A stretch of DNA of 64,000 nt from Globodera rostochiensis (lineage: Eukaryota > Nematoda > Chromadorea > Rhabditida > Heteroderidae). A model generated the notes under the pieces. That model was not told the origin of the DNA, ran no database searches, and worked only from the letters and a program-made list of their open reading frames with translations. This document shows positions 46,110 to 56,582 of the stretch, piece after piece. How positions within the stretch are numbered: position 1 is the stretch's first letter; each line of letters opens with the position of its first letter. The stretch is from the NCBI GenBank assembly GCA_018350325.1, contig JAEVLN010000026.1, positions 310,001-374,000 of the forward strand, in the 5' to 3' direction. The position numbers and the translations under genes were made by a program.

Positions 46110-48864
46110 ATGGTGCTCAGCGACTTTGCTCATCTCGACCCGCAGAATTCCGTGCCATTCCGACTGCGCATCGACGGTCGTTGGATCCTTGTGGATGAGC
46201 GTCTGTTGCGAGCGCACCCGGGCAGCGGTGCAATGCTCGCCTACCGGAACAAGGAGGCTAGCACCGTGTCAGTGACTGAAAAAAAAAATTAAAATTAAAA
46301 CAATTTGAAATTTTGCTTCATTGTGCTTTTTGGATGATTATTGGCCAAAATTGTTTTTTTTAAAAACGTTGAAATATGTTCGAATCCATGTCCGGGGTTT
46401 AAATTGATTCAAAAGAAGGTCATACTCGGATTCCATGACCCTAAAAACTTTATGTTATGCATGACGGAAAAAATTGTTTTCTTCATTCTCGAATTTGATC
46501 AAAAATTCATATTTATAAATTCCAGGTTATTGGATACAAATTCGGGCTAGGAATTCGAAATTAGTTATAAAATGGGGTTCAGACTTCGCTATTACCAACA
46601 AAGTTTTTTCTGCAGGTTTCACACTTTCCATGCCGGCTCTAAGCTCGCCTACAAGTGGATGACCGAACATCGTGATAAAGCAGGCGATTCATCTGCCGAC
46701 ACTGCGGACAAAACATTGACGGAAAATGGCAAAAAAGTTGGGACAACAAAACTTTTTTTTTAATTTTTCAAAATTTTTTTTTAGCATGACATTGGCGCGC
46801 AAGACAAAATTGATGGCATAAATATGGGAAAGTTTTCAAAGAGTCCGGAAATCAATGAAAAGGTGGGGGACAATTTGAATTTTCTTTGTGATACGAATTT
46901 TGTTGCCGGTACCTATTAACAGGCCATAGCCAGGAAGGGCAGAATCCAAAAATTAACATTTTAAGGTAAAAATTGGCCAAAAATCGATTGTTTGTGTTGC
47001 CCTTTGTCTCTTTCATATACGGCCTGACGCTGCTGTTCCCGCATATTTGGGCTTAATCCTCATTATATTTCACTGTTTTTTTCCCACAGATTTGCCAGTC
47101 CTTTGACCATCTCCGTTGTCGGGTTCGCGAGCTCGGCCTGCTCAGCGCGGACAATGCATTTTTTGTGCGCAAATTTGTCGAAGCCGTTGCTCTCATAGCG
47201 TTTGCGGTGTTCCTGCAATCCCGCACGTACTTTTTTGCCTCTGCACTGACGATGGGACTCGCCTTTCAACAGCTCGGCTGGATGATTCACGAAGTGACCC
47301 CCCCCCCCCCATTAAAATAAATGAACAATATTTATTTAACAAATAGTTTTTTGCGGTGGGTGGTACAGGGACTTCGAAGTTTTTGTTTTTGTTTTAAGGA
47401 AATTTTAGTTGTTTTATTTTGTTTCAAATTATTTACAATACAACGAGCCATTATGTTCAGTATGGTCATCAACAACACTTTGGCTCCCGATGGTGGAACG
47501 ACGCGTGTGGGTATGTGTGCGGCAATTTGATGCAAGGCTTTTCACTGGGCGGATGGAAGGTGATTGATTGATTGATTGGTGGTGGCGATCGATTATTTTT
47601 TTGAACATTTTTCCTTCAAATTGAAGGAGCAACACAATGTGCACCACGCGGCCCCCAACGTGGACGGACGGGACGGAGACTTGGATTTATTGCCGTTGTG
47701 GGCCACCGTCGGCACACAGCTCAAAGTGAGTAGTGAGTGGTGCATCCCCAGCCATGCAATCGAAATTTTTCGGGTTTTTGCAAAAATTGTTATTTTTAAA
47801 ATCCAGCGCGTCGATGGCACTTCTGCGCTTGCGCAACTGCTGCCCTTTCAACATTTGTACTGGACCTTCATGTTGCCTATGCTGCGCATTTCCTGGCTTC
47901 TCCAATCCATCCAATTTGCGGTGCAAACGCGGCACAGCTTTTATGACGTAACATTTTTTGGTTTTGGCATTTTTTAGACAATATATTTTTTGATCAGATC
48001 CACCGAGAGCGTGCACTGGTGGAGCAGTTAACGTTGGCGTTGCATTGGACGCTGGTGTTGATCCAATACTATTATTTGCCGGACAATTTGGCGAGTTTTT
48101 AAGCCTTGATCGATCGATCATTGATTGAATTTCACCCTAATTTTCAGACTCGTCTTCAATACTTTCTGGTGTCAAATTTGTTCGCCGGTTTCCTGATTGC
48201 ACATGTGGTCACCTACAACCATTATTCCGCCGACAAATTCCCGTGTAGGGAACAAATTTTTTAAAATTATGATGGTCAAAATCCAATCGATCCCTGTACT
48301 GTTCTGTCAGATGATGACCCAATTCTGGAGAACTACGCCTGTCTGCAGCTGTACACCACGCGTAACATGCGACCGGGACTCGTCATCGATTGGCTGTGGG
48401 GCGGTCTGAACTACCAAATTGAGCATCATTTGTTCCCGACCATGCCACGGCACAATTTGAAAAAGGCAATCAATACTCGAGCGTTCGGTTTTTGTAATAA
48501 ACTATTCATTTTGTTGCTTTTTTGTGCAGGTGATGCCGTTGGTGAAGCAATTCTGTGCCGAACATGACGTTCCCTACATGGTACGTTGATGGTACATTTT
48601 TCAAAAGTCCATCCAGTGTCATGTCTACTTTAAGCTTTGGGAAAGATTCAAAAAAGAATTGCGATCTTTTTCGCTTTTATGTCGTTCGTAGAAGAAAAAG
48701 TGCTTTTATTCTCGATTTTATTTTTGACACTTTTTTTTTGTTGCTTTCAGGTTGATGATTACTTCACCGGTTTCCGTCTGGTCATTGAACATCTGCGCAG
48801 GGTGGCCGAAGTGGCGACAGAAACGCTGTGCAGCTCACAAAATCACTGTGGCAAGGGCGCGTGA
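46110..48864 (+). CDS. fat-3: Front-end fatty-acid desaturase with cytochrome b5 domain (delta-5/delta-6 type)
   Basis: Introduces a double bond between an existing one and the carboxyl end of C18-C20 polyunsaturated acyl chains at the ER membrane. The N-terminal cytochrome b5-like domain reads FRLRIDGRWILVDERLLRAH with HPGSGAMLAYRN and FHTFHAGSKLAYKWM. Three desaturase His boxes are intact: HEYGH (HxxxH, across a splice), HNVHHAAPN (HxxHH) and YQIEHHLFPTMPRHN (QxxHH). Also seen: LTMGLAFQQLGWMIHE, LMQGFSLGGWKEQHN, DGDLDLLPLWA, LPFQHLYWTFMLPMLRISW, LIAHVVTYNHYSADKFP and RNMRPGLVIDWLWGGLN. Ends at 48864. The order and spacing follow nematode FAT-3/FAT-4; regiospecificity cannot be told from sequence. 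Odd: the b5 haem motif is HPGS rather than HPGG. A 13-C tract begins 3 bp after the donor at 47294. Confidence 0.92.
46375..46430. repeat. Dispersed repeat copy in a desaturase intron
   Basis: ATGTTCGAATCCATGTCCGG then GGTTTAAATTGATTCAAAAG matches the family seen at 13299 and 22983. Non-coding. Confidence 0.45.
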
Positions 48865-50673
48865 GAGGCAAGCCGCGAAGTGTCCGGACCACACAACACG
48901 CAACAAATTCTTCGAATGATTGATAACTAACTATATAACATGATTCCATATTCTTTTTTACTTTTTAAATTGTCGTATACCAACCAAGAGCGTAACCCCC
49001 GGGGGGGGGGGGAGTTGAAGGATCCCGTCAAGAAAAACTGCAATAAAAACCGATAACTACGCCTCCTAAAAATCGACTTATTTACTGGGTACGCCCTTGT
49101 GTTGCAGCACCCCACCACTTAATTCCTAAAGAAAATTGAACACAAATAACCCCCGATCGTTTTTTTGGGGTTATTCTCGAATAATTTTCCCTCCCACCCA
49201 CCCTATCCCATTCAGTCAGTCAGTGTCTTGTGGAATAAATTAATGCTTAGACAGACTCTTCGTCTGTTTTATGTGTATTTTTGTGTGATTAAATATAAAT
49301 ACGATGTCCAGAATTAACACATAACATTTTGTCTTGACGTTGTTTTGAGTGTCCCGCATAATCGAAGCGAATTGATTGTCAGGAGAAAAGCAAAGAATTA
49401 GGGCGATCGGAGAAGGATGGTTGGGTGTGGTGGTGGGTGGGTGGGTATAAATGCCCACCGGTTGATTATTGTGATGTGATGACGGACTGATTTCGATTTG
49501 GCGCTGACCAAAACCAATCCTCTCGACCGCAACACGGGCGAAGTTCAAGATTAATCAATTTGTGGGGCAATTAGGTAGTCTTATTTGTTAGTCCAAATAG
49601 ATTTTGTAAGACTTTTGGCATTCCGTTTCCCGTTTTTTTTTTTGAAAATTTCTCCAGCTGCCCAGGGCGCAGCCGGCTGCTGCTGGTGTTCGGTTGGCCT
49701 ATTCCAGCAGGTCCGTTGAGCGTCCGACCCCTTTTGCTTGCATTCATTTTCACAAAGCTCTTTTGTCTGGAAAAAATTTACAACCAATGAATGGTGGAGA
49801 ATAATGCAGGTGCTGTGCTGGTGGTGGTGATGGCATTTGCGAAAAGGGAGACGTACGACCGAAAAGTGGTGGTGTGAATTTGTGAATCACCTCCCCCCCC
49901 CCTCTTTTTTTTTGTTGTCCTCCTCCCTCCATTTTTCCGCCATTCACACCGATAACCATTTTCTCATTCTTCTGCTGATATGTATGTATGTACAAAAACA
50001 ACAACAGCATTTAGATAGAATAGAAAAAACGCGAAAAAAACTGTGTTAAATACAAAAAATAAAAAAATCCCCCCCCCCTCCAACGTCGCTTTCACTTATT
50101 TGTGTTGTGCAATTTCACTTAAAACATTCGTTCCCTTCCTTGCCCTGCCTTTTGATCGGTTTGGCCATAGAGCAGAGTTTGGCCTAACAAAAGCAATTCC
50201 AATTGGTCGCTTAATGCTTTTTTGTTGTAAAGGCACATTTCCTTTCCTACAATTTGTATGTATTTGCTGTACTAAAAAATCTTGACAAAAAAAGCTGAAG
50301 CTGAAAAGTACATACCCTAAATATGTACATAAAAGTCCCGATGCCATTATTCATTAGTCATAGCATTTCTGAGACATCTCTTCTAAATTCAATTAGTCAC
50401 ATTTTTATGCGTTCGTCACTTCTTTCTCAACCCCCTCACCCATCCCCATCAGCGGTTTCCCAAATTCCAATCATTGCTGAATTGGAGGAATCCGTTTACC
50501 CCCCCCCTCTCCGTCCTTATTCATTTCCTCAAAACTGAAGCACTAAACACAATAATGCATTCATCGTTTTTATTTGTTATCAGTTTTTTGGCATAGGGAT
50601 TCCGAAAACAAAACTTTTATTTAGCCTTTCATTTATTTACATTCCATCGACACATCGCATTAATCTTAAAAAA
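48865..50673. other. Intergenic DNA between desaturase and filamin
   Basis: No gene recognised. Minus-strand frames at 49240-49548 and 49571-49787 lack family similarity. Contains a small inverted-repeat element at 48985-49099, a GTGGGTGGGTGG run at 49420-49445 and C-tracts at 49890, 50070 and 50501. Confidence 0.4.
48985..49099. mobile_element. Small inverted-repeat element
   Basis: The left end CAAGAGCGTAACCCC and the right end, reversed, CAAGGGCGTACCCAG are similar to each other and to the CAAGAACGTAGCC end of the element in TRMT10C. About 115 bp with a G-tract inside. No target duplication found, so only tentative. Confidence 0.35.
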
Positions 50674-53600
50674 ATGAACAGCTCCAACCACACGCCAACA
50701 GTGGAGGTGAAACTGCTGAAAGATGACGAATGGAAGCGCATCCAGCAAAACACATTCACGCGTTGGGTACGTGCAGACGGTTCATCTACGGGGGGGGGGT
50801 GGTTCCAGTCCCCAACCATTTGAAATAAGTTGGCACCCCATTTTTGAAACATGGTTTTTGTTGGGACTAAAAATTCTAAAAAGATTTTCTGTTCAGGTCA
50901 ACCAGCACTTGAAGAATGCGCCCGGCAGTCCGCGCGTTCAAAATCTGGTGAGTCAGCGAAGGAGGGATTTAGATGACTCTTAGATTGAATTTTAGCTTAA
51001 ATTAGGTTTTAAAATTACTGAGAAATTTTCTCTTGGAGTGTCATTTTGATGTCCAATTCTGGAAGTTTGATTTACAAAATTTCCAAAAAAAGGTTTGGCC
51101 TTTTTTTGTTGTAATTTTGAGCTTTTTCCAATAATGTTTTACATTAATTATTTGTTTTGATTTACAGGCAACGGATTTTCACGACGGCATTTTGCTTATC
51201 CGTCTGGCGGAAGTGTTGGCGCATCGAAATTTGGCACGTTTCAATCGGAAGCCGATTATGCGAACCCAAAAATTGGACAACATTTCGACGGTGCTCAACT
51301 TTTTGCAGAAAGAGGAACACATCAAAATTGTGAACATCGGTTAGTTGTCAAAGAATAATAAGAATGTTTAAAAAAAAAATTTTTTTTTAAATTTTCAGAC
51401 AGTTCGCACATTGCTGATCACAACCTGAAGCTGATCCTCGGCCTGATCTGGACGCTCATCTTGCACTACTCCATCTCCCAGCCCATTCCATCGTCGACAG
51501 AGAGTGCGGACGACGCTGAACATCCGTTGCCGTCACCGCGGAAGAGCGGGTCGTCATCGACGGACCAACAACAAAGTCCCAAGCAACGTTTGCTGGCATG
51601 GATCCAAGAGAAGGTGCCGCATAGACGGGTCGCCAACTTCACGTCCGACTGGTCGGACGGCATTCTGCTGGGCGCGCTGGTTAGTGTGCACAAAAAAAAA
51701 TTTGAAAAACAACTTCAAACGAAGTACGACAGACCATTTGGAATTTTGCTCAAAATAGATGAAAAACCCCTTTAAATTTTGTTTTTTCAGGTCGATGCCT
51801 GCCTGGGCGCCGAGGCCTTCACCGAATGGCGCCAATGGAACGACGGAAGCAACGCGGAACACAACACACATCGGGCCATGCAAGCGGCGGAGGACGGACT
51901 GGGCGTTGCCAAGGTGCCAAGGATTGCCCCCCCCCATTTTTTTGGCATTTTAGAGTTTCAGTTTTCAAATTCAATTCGAAAAACTTAATATCAATTTGTT
52001 TCCCTTCATTTAGCTGATAACGCCGGAGGAGCTCACCAACCCGAACGTGGATGAGAAGAGCGTCATGACCTACCTGGCGCAGTTCCCGCGTGCCCAGCCG
52101 CTTCTGCTTGGCTTAATCTCTGGCCTCGACCATCATGCAATTCAACATGTGCCGTGCCGTTTCCGTGTGGAATTGGAACGGACCACACTGCGCCCGTCAA
52201 TGGACATCTTGGACCCGTGCGCAAATTTGCTGCTGCCAGGTACTAACAATGGCGGCGCTGGCATTTCAATGGTCCGCTCGGTGGACGACGAGGAGTACGG
52301 CGTCGGTGGGAACAAAGCGGTTTGCCCCATATACAACGTGCAGTTCACGCCCACACTGGTCGGAGAGTATCAGGTGGGCCATTTAGGGTTTTTTTTGGTG
52401 TTTTGTCTTTGACTTCTCGAACAATTTTTTAAAACAGAACTCTTTTTGCAGGTCACGGTTTACGCGCAGAATGTTGCTGAACCGCTTGGTCCTCGGCTGC
52501 CCATTGAAACTGCACTCGTCACTGCGTTGCCTGCGCCTGAACTGGTTGGGCTTGGGGACGAGGCCGTGCAAGGCGAACGACGACGCTTCAACATTACAAA
52601 CGTGAACGATGCCAGTCAGTTGGATGTGCTGGTGGGTGATTAACATTGGTGGACTAAAATTTTCGGAGTTGCTTTCCTTTTTATGCAATAATTTTTTGGT
52701 GCTGTTTTTGAATTGTTGAAAATGTTCGATAGAAAGTGGTCAGCACCACGCGAACTTATACCAAAAATTTACTTAATTGCCGACGAAGTCTTTTTTGACA
52801 TTACGCGCTATCAATATTTTCTAAACGCAGTTTGTGGACCCGTCCGGACGCGAGGTCATTTTGGATGCGGGCTCCGAACGTGACGAACAGACGGTGACAT
52901 GCTGCTACACGCCGTCGACACCTGGCGAAGTCAGTAGTGTATAGTAGTAAATATTTTGTGTTTAAATTCCGATCGATTTGTGGGCCGAGGCTTGATCATT
53001 TTTATTTTTTGAAAAAATTGTAAGTGGAATAATTTTGGGCATTTTCAGCACACACTCAGCGTCCTCTACCGAAAGTGCCACATTCCACACAGTCCCTTCA
53101 CACTCCACGTGCACAGCAACGAGAGCAACAACGGTTTTGATGCCGAGAACAACAACGAATTGCCGCCGCCGCCGCCAACAATGCCGAAGGAGGAGGAAAT
53201 GCTTCGTCAACAACCGTTGCGCAACGGCACGTCACCGACGAATGTGAATTTTTTGTCAACAAATTTTTTGAATTTCATTTATTTATTTTGTTCTTTTATG
53301 GCCTTTTACGATCTTTTCAGGCTCAGTTTATTAAGCTTTATTTTTGTACAGGTCACCGACGTTGATGAACAACCCGTCGTGGTTTTGGAGCAGGGCGATG
53401 AGCTTCAGCAGATGACACCGCCGCCAGTGGACGAGGAGGAGGGCACAACGACAATGGTCACACAGGTGCTCAAAACGACAACATGCTACACGATCACCCC
53501 GCAAAACGGGGCAGGAGTTGACGTAAAAATTCATTAATTTTAGCTAACATTTACTTCTTTTTTTTTGTTTTGATAAAGCACTCAGCCACCGACCCATTGA

Positions 53601-54402
53601 TCGTCGACATGGACTCACTGCAGCTGCGCTATCGCACCAATTCGGAGTCATACGGCAGCGGGGGGCTGAACATGGTGGCAGCAGATGTGGTGGTGCAGCC
53701 GTTCTGTCGACATGAGGAGTTGCAGTATGCACCGCTGGAGGTGTCGGAGGAGTTGGAGGCGGTCGCCGCCGGGCCACTTCATCACCATGCTTTCCGACCG
53801 TTGTGCCGGGAACGGTCACCGGAGCGCATTGAAGCGGCGGCGATGGTGACGGTGCAGGGACATGGACTGGAGGGCTTTGTGCCCGGCCAGCCGGCACAAT
53901 TCATGGCGGACACCTCGCAGACCGGTTGGTTGGTTTGTCTACGATTTTAAATTTTAAATTGAATACAATTTTCAACTTTTTTAATATGTTCAGATTCCTC
54001 CGTTCCAAAAGCGTTGTTTGTCGGCGTTATCACGGCGCGTGGGCCTGCGGATGAAGTGACGATTCAACATGTTGGCGATGGACGATACAATGTAACTGTT
54101 TGTTTTTTCCCCACAAATTATTTTTGCTTTTTCTATTTTTTCCCCTGGAAAGGTGTTCTACAAGATTCAAGACGATGAGGACGCGATTGTGTTCGTCAAA
54201 TACGGCAAGAACAATGTGGATGGCAGTCCGTTCAGGTGGTTTTTTTGTTTTGTTTGGTCGATTTCGGAGGATAATTTTTGCACGATTTGTTTTTTACTGT
54301 TGCTGTTTCAGCGTTCGCCCGATGCAACCGGGTGGCAGCAGCAGCTACAGCAGCAACGGGACGGTGCTGCATGGAGACGGGCACAATTACTACCGGATGT
54401 AA
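50674..54402 (+). CDS. fln: Filamin-like actin-binding protein, short form
   Basis: Filamins cross-link F-actin through paired N-terminal calponin-homology domains followed by immunoglobulin-like repeats. Fourteen exons give about 780 residues. CH1: [74 protein letters not shown] and [12 protein letters not shown], all close to filamin. CH2: [55 protein letters not shown] and [18 protein letters not shown]. After this come only about three filamin-type repeats: a diverged one, one ending [17 protein letters not shown], and a final one ending [17 protein letters not shown], with polyPro and acidic linkers between. Vertebrate filamins carry 24 repeats, so the rod is much reduced or this is a paralogue of FLN-2 type. 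Ends at 54402. Confidence 0.85.
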
Positions 54403-55354
54403 CTCGGATGATTATGGCGACGAGATGGTGATAATGGACGGCTCGAGCAGAAGTTGCCAGACCCCCCTCTCCCCCTTTTTCCCATTTATTTCTCGGTTGT
54501 TTTCTTTTTATGTCCTCCTCCTCTTTCCGTTTGGAATTTGACTGTTTCTGCGATGTAATTGACCAGAGTTTTACAGCGATTATTTATTATGCCGTTAACG
54601 TTAAAAAGATATATAATAATCTTGCCATCTTTTTTCTGGCATTTGGCTAAACAATAACTCGCAAATTTTTAAAAACAAGACCAAGACTCTCGTCACAATT
54701 CTAAAGCCATACACTGTACATCAACAATTGTAGTAGTTATTATACACAGCGACTCAAAAAAGGAGATGTGTGCCAATAAATAGAGAGTGCGAGAGAATTA
54801 AACAAATTTCCTTGCTTTATCTAACTTTCTCTCGTTTTGGCGTTCTCTCTCACCTTTTTCAACAATAAAAAAAGCATCACGAATTCCGATACTCATAACT
54901 TTTGTTCTATACTTCAGATCCATTTCAAACTTTCAACATCCCTAGAAAACAAAATAAGGATTTTTTTTAACATTAAAAAAATTAACATTCACATTGGGTT
55001 TTGCTATTAGGTGATAGGAACGAATTTAGTATTTTTTTTTGATTATATAGCAAAAAGAAAATTATTGTGCAAGAATAATTGTTCGAAATTTAGTACCATT
55101 CGAAAACCCTAGATTCGTAGAAGCTATTTGTAAGCAAGAGCTAAGCGATTAGATAGCTCTCGAGAAGGTTATGCCCAGAAATGCTAAACCGACGAAATAG
55201 TGTGCAAAAGTGAGAGGGACGGTTAGACACACCAGAGTAACGAGAGAGAACGTGTAACACTGGGGGTGCATCCCTGCAGTAGTATGCAACCCATAGAACT
55301 ATTGCATTATCTTTTTGGTGAACTGATGAATCAATTCAGCGAAAAATAGTAATT

Positions 55355-55425
55355 GCTTAGAAGGGATTCGAACCCCAGCCTTTTTTTGTTGAAAAGCTCT
55401 CAGACCACTAGGACAAAATTTAAAT
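55355..55425 (-). repeat. tRNA-like remnant (SINE-type)
   Basis: The minus strand has CCTAGTGGTCTGAGAGC, resembling a Pol III A-box region, then after about 20 bases GGGGTTCGAATCC, a good B-box. The arms do not close: there is no acceptor stem, the T stem is imperfect and there is an A-run where the anticodon arm should be. Best read as a decayed tRNA or tRNA-derived SINE, not a functional tRNA gene. Confidence 0.4.
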
Positions 55426-55847
55426 CTTTTCTGAACTAGAGGCCCAAAATCGAATCGCCGTGTATATTTACACTCTCTTTTTAATATAAAAAATGGAAAT
55501 TTATGCAATTTCTGGTCCATAAGGGAAGTTTTGTCGAACAACAAAGCCATATCCCCACACATTGATGGTCTCCCAAACTCCAAATCGGGTTGGACAGATT
55601 CGGCAAATTTGAGAAAATTTTCGAGTTTGCGCAAACAAAACAGAACGACATTTGCAAGAATGAATGTAGGAAAAAATAAGCTTGCTGAGGAGAAAATCGC
55701 CTTTCCGATGGGAATGATGAAACCAAAGATAAAGAACTAAGGACCGGCCGGGACGGGACTGACCCCTACTCAAATTTGCGGGTAAAATTGTTGTTTGTTG
55801 CTCAGTACCATCTTTAGGAGTGTATTTTTAATCCAGGAAGTTCAGGT

Positions 55848-55995
55848 TTGTTATGCTTGGACCCGGATCCTGGACCTAAATTTAGGGAGGTGCCTGGACC
55901 TGATTTCCTGGACCAAAATCCAGGGTCGCGGAGGCTCTAAAGGACCTGGACTCTGGGATCAGCAAAAATCCAGGCCAGTACCAAGGTCCATTCGG
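55848..55995. repeat. Inverted and tandem CCTGGACC element
   Basis: The left half has TTGGACCCGGATCCTGGACC and further CCTGGACC units. The right half carries the inverse (GGACCTGGACT, ATCCAGG, AAGGTCCAT). The architecture resembles elements A and B but is smaller and more decayed. No target duplication seen. Confidence 0.45.
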
Positions 55996-56215
55996 GCTCT
56001 TAGTTGAAGAAAAGCAAGGGGGTGGGAGATGTTCACAGTTGATATACCTAAATGTTGCTGACTCCCCCCCGCCCCTCCCGTATGCAGATCATCCAACTAC
56101 ATACATTTAACCACTGGTCTTTTTTGCAACAAAATTTAAAAACACATATTGATCGCACCATCTCACCAAAGGTGCAATCGTCGCTGTTGCTGCACAAAAT
56201 GTAGCGTCTCATAAA

Positions 56216-56574
56216 TAGGGCTGCCAAAAATATGCAAATGCATATTTTTTTCCTGGATTCTACGTAGTCTAAATAGTAGGAAAAACATCTTCTTTTTTGA
56301 ATTTGCGAACAAAAGTCGGGACTTTTATTTGCATATTTTTGCATATTTCCGACTTTTTGTGCATATTTGCATATTTTGGGTTTTTGTGCATATTTCGTGC
56401 ATATTTCGCCATTTTTGATAAATTTTTCAGGTTTTCTGAGAATTTTCAACTTTTTATGCATATTTGGTGCATATTTTGCGATTTTTATGCATATTTTATG
56501 CATATTTCACTGTTTTATTTGCATGGTTATGTGCATATTTTGGCCACTTTTTGTGCATATTTTTGGCAGCCCTA
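56216..56574. mobile_element. hAT-like MITE with perfect 8-bp target duplication
   Basis: Both ends read TAGGGCTGCCAAAAATATGC inward. A perfect direct repeat CTCATAAA flanks the element at 56208-56215 and 56575-56582. TAGGG-type ends plus 8-bp duplications are hAT signatures. The interior is a tandem array of TGCATATTT units (TTTTTGTGCATATTT and variants), so the inverted ends and the internal repeats share one motif. 359 bp, no transposase. Confidence 0.88.
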
Positions 56575-56582
56575 CTCATAAA

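Larger units (their letters stand above)
54403..56215. other. Gene-free region downstream of filamin
   Basis: A/T-rich, with GAGAGTGCGAGAGAAT and related GAGA stretches near 54780-54850. No exon supported. Contains a tRNA-like remnant (55355-55425) and a CCTGGACC-rich inverted repeat (55848-55995). Confidence 0.4.

Noticed and set aside
49571..49787. Minus-strand frame with Cys and basic residues downstream of the desaturase
   Set aside because: No family similarity, low-complexity Gln run, no supporting neighbouring exons.
55355..55425. Functional tRNA gene
   Set aside because: No acceptor-stem pairing, weak T stem and an A-run in place of an anticodon arm.
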